From Clostridium sp. CAG:169 (GTDB lineage Bacteria > Bacillota > Clostridia > Oscillospirales > Ruminococcaceae), in the NCBI GenBank assembly GCA_000435195.1, contig FR880253.1, positions 4,818-11,347 on the forward strand: a stretch of DNA of 6,530 nucleotides. Direction: 5' to 3'. Within the stretch, counting starts at the first letter, position 1. Each line of letters opens with the position of its first letter. The notes under the pieces are model-generated. The model searched no databases, was not told the DNA's origin, and worked only from the letters and a program-made list of their open reading frames with translations. Both the position numbers and the translations under genes were made by a program. This document shows positions 5,756 through 6,530 of this stretch, piece after piece.

Positions 5756-6530
5756 ATGGCAGCGATCATCAAGATCGAAAATCTGTACAAGGTCTACTCT
5801 GTGGGAAAAGAAAAGGTGGTCGCCTTAGGCGGTATCAATCTGCAAATTGAAAAAGGACAGATCTGCTGTATCCTGGGAACCTCCGGTTCGGGCAAATCGA
5901 CCCTGCTCAATCAGCTGGCAGGTCTGGAAAAACCCAGCAAAGGGCGGGTGCTGATCGGCGGGGTGAACATCTCTACCTTGAACGAAGGGCAGCTGGCAAA
6001 GTTTCGGCAAAAAAATATCGGCTTTATTTTCCAGTCCTACAACCTGCTGCAATCCTACAGTGCGCTGGAAAACGTCGCGATGCCGCTGATGTTTCGGGGG
6101 ATTCCCAAGGCTTTGCGCAATCGTCGGGCAAAGATGATTCTCAAGCAGGTGGGACTGGACAAACGGATGTCCCACAAGCCGGCGCAGATGTCGGGCGGTC
6201 AGCAGCAGCGTGTGGGTATTGCCCGCGCCTTTGTTTCCAAGCCGAAAATTGTTTTTGCCGATGAGCCGACCGGCAACCTGGACACCCGCACCACCAAAGA
6301 GGTCATGGAGCTGATGGTTCGGCTGTGCCGCAAGAACAATCAGACGCTGGTGCTGGTTACTCACGACCGCGAGCTGGCGCTGTATGCCGACCGCATCATC
6401 ACACTGATCGACGGCAAGGTGGTGGACGACCGCCCGAATCAGTCGATTGCGCAGGCGGCAGCAGAAGAGGTTCAGCCGCAGGAGCAGGAGGAGGGAGCGC
6501 ACGATTTTGTCATCCCAATCCTCGGCAAAG
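5756..6530 (+). CDS. ABC exporter ATP-binding subunit, MacB/LolD type (runs off the right edge)
   Basis: ATPase subunit that would drive a FtsX/MacB-fold permease on the inner face of the membrane; the substrate cannot be told. The frame is open for 258 codons to the window edge. It has a full nucleotide-binding domain: Walker A GTSGSGKST (41-49), Q-loop Gln93 in FIFQSYNLL, signature MSGGQQQR (145-152, Met in place of the usual Leu), Walker B IVFADEP (165-171), D-loop GNLD (173-176) and His203 in VTHDREL. PTGNLDTRT and the overall spacing are typical of the LolD/MacB family. GGGAGG at 5743-5748 lies 7 bases before the ATG. After about residue 225, where simple LolD-type ATPases end, the frame continues into a Gln/Glu-rich stretch (232-247) and then FVIPILGK with no stop, so the protein is longer than usual. 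A partner permease probably lies downstream or fused, outside the window. Bacitracin- or peptide-resistance and lipoprotein-type exporters are all possible. Confidence 0.9.
   Translation, partial: MAAIIKIENLYKVYSVGKEKVVALGGINLQIEKGQICCILGTSGSGKSTLLNQLAGLEKPSKGRVLIGGVNISTLNEGQLAKFRQKNIGFIFQSYNLLQSYSALENVAMPLMFRGIPKALRNRRAKMILKQVGLDKRMSHKPAQMSGGQQQRVGIARAFVSKPKIVFADEPTGNLDTRTTKEVMELMVRLCRKNNQTLVLVTHDRELALYADRIITLIDGKVVDDRPNQSIAQAAAEEVQPQEQEEGAHDFVIPILGK

Noticed and set aside
5825..6502. 225-codon minus-strand open frame opposite the ABC ATPase gene
   Set aside because: The plus strand encodes all ABC motifs; the reverse frame is low-complexity and without motifs.

Overview
The window looks like ordinary chromosome from a low-to-mid GC Firmicute. 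I infer a gut Clostridia (Oscillospirales-like) because the gene starts carry strong Gram-positive Shine-Dalgarno sites, a ClpE-type zinc-finger unfoldase is present, and intergenic DNA is AT-rich while the genes are about 50-55% GC. The genus cannot be fixed from this sequence. No transposon, phage, CRISPR, tRNA or rRNA signal was seen.

Layout, left to right. (1) Positions 1-524, minus strand: the N-terminal 174 codons of a glycogen branching enzyme (GlgB), running off the left edge. (2) Positions 525-748: a divergent AT-rich control region with candidate promoters both ways and a stem-loop at the predicted 5' end of the rightward mRNA. (3) Positions 749-1861, plus strand: a complete alanine dehydrogenase (Ald) with all expected catalytic residues, followed by a clear intrinsic terminator. 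(4) Positions 1922-2767, minus strand: a complete patatin-like serine hydrolase of the YjjU type, convergent with ald. (5) Positions 2768-3140: a second divergent control region. It holds a good sigma-A-type promoter facing right and a cluster of three TTTGWGG heptamers, two of them forming an imperfect palindrome over the predicted transcription start. (6) Positions 3141-5492, plus strand: a 783-residue two-AAA Clp/Hsp100 ATPase of the ClpE kind, with an N-terminal CxxC/CxxC zinc finger and an LGF ClpP-docking tripeptide, closed by an intrinsic terminator. (7) Positions 5493-5755: a control region with a near-consensus extended -10 promoter. (8) Positions 5756-6530, plus strand: the ATPase subunit of a MacB/LolD-type ABC exporter, running off the right edge.

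Each gene appears to be its own transcription unit, with separate promoters and two visible terminators, so the neighbours do not form one pathway. They cover glycogen synthesis, alanine/pyruvate/ammonia interconversion, lipid ester hydrolysis, protein quality control and export. The most interesting parts are regulatory: the TTTGWGG cluster in front of clpE, which does not match the known CtsR or CIRCE operators, and the 5'-end hairpin of ald. I found no convincing undescribed multi-gene system.
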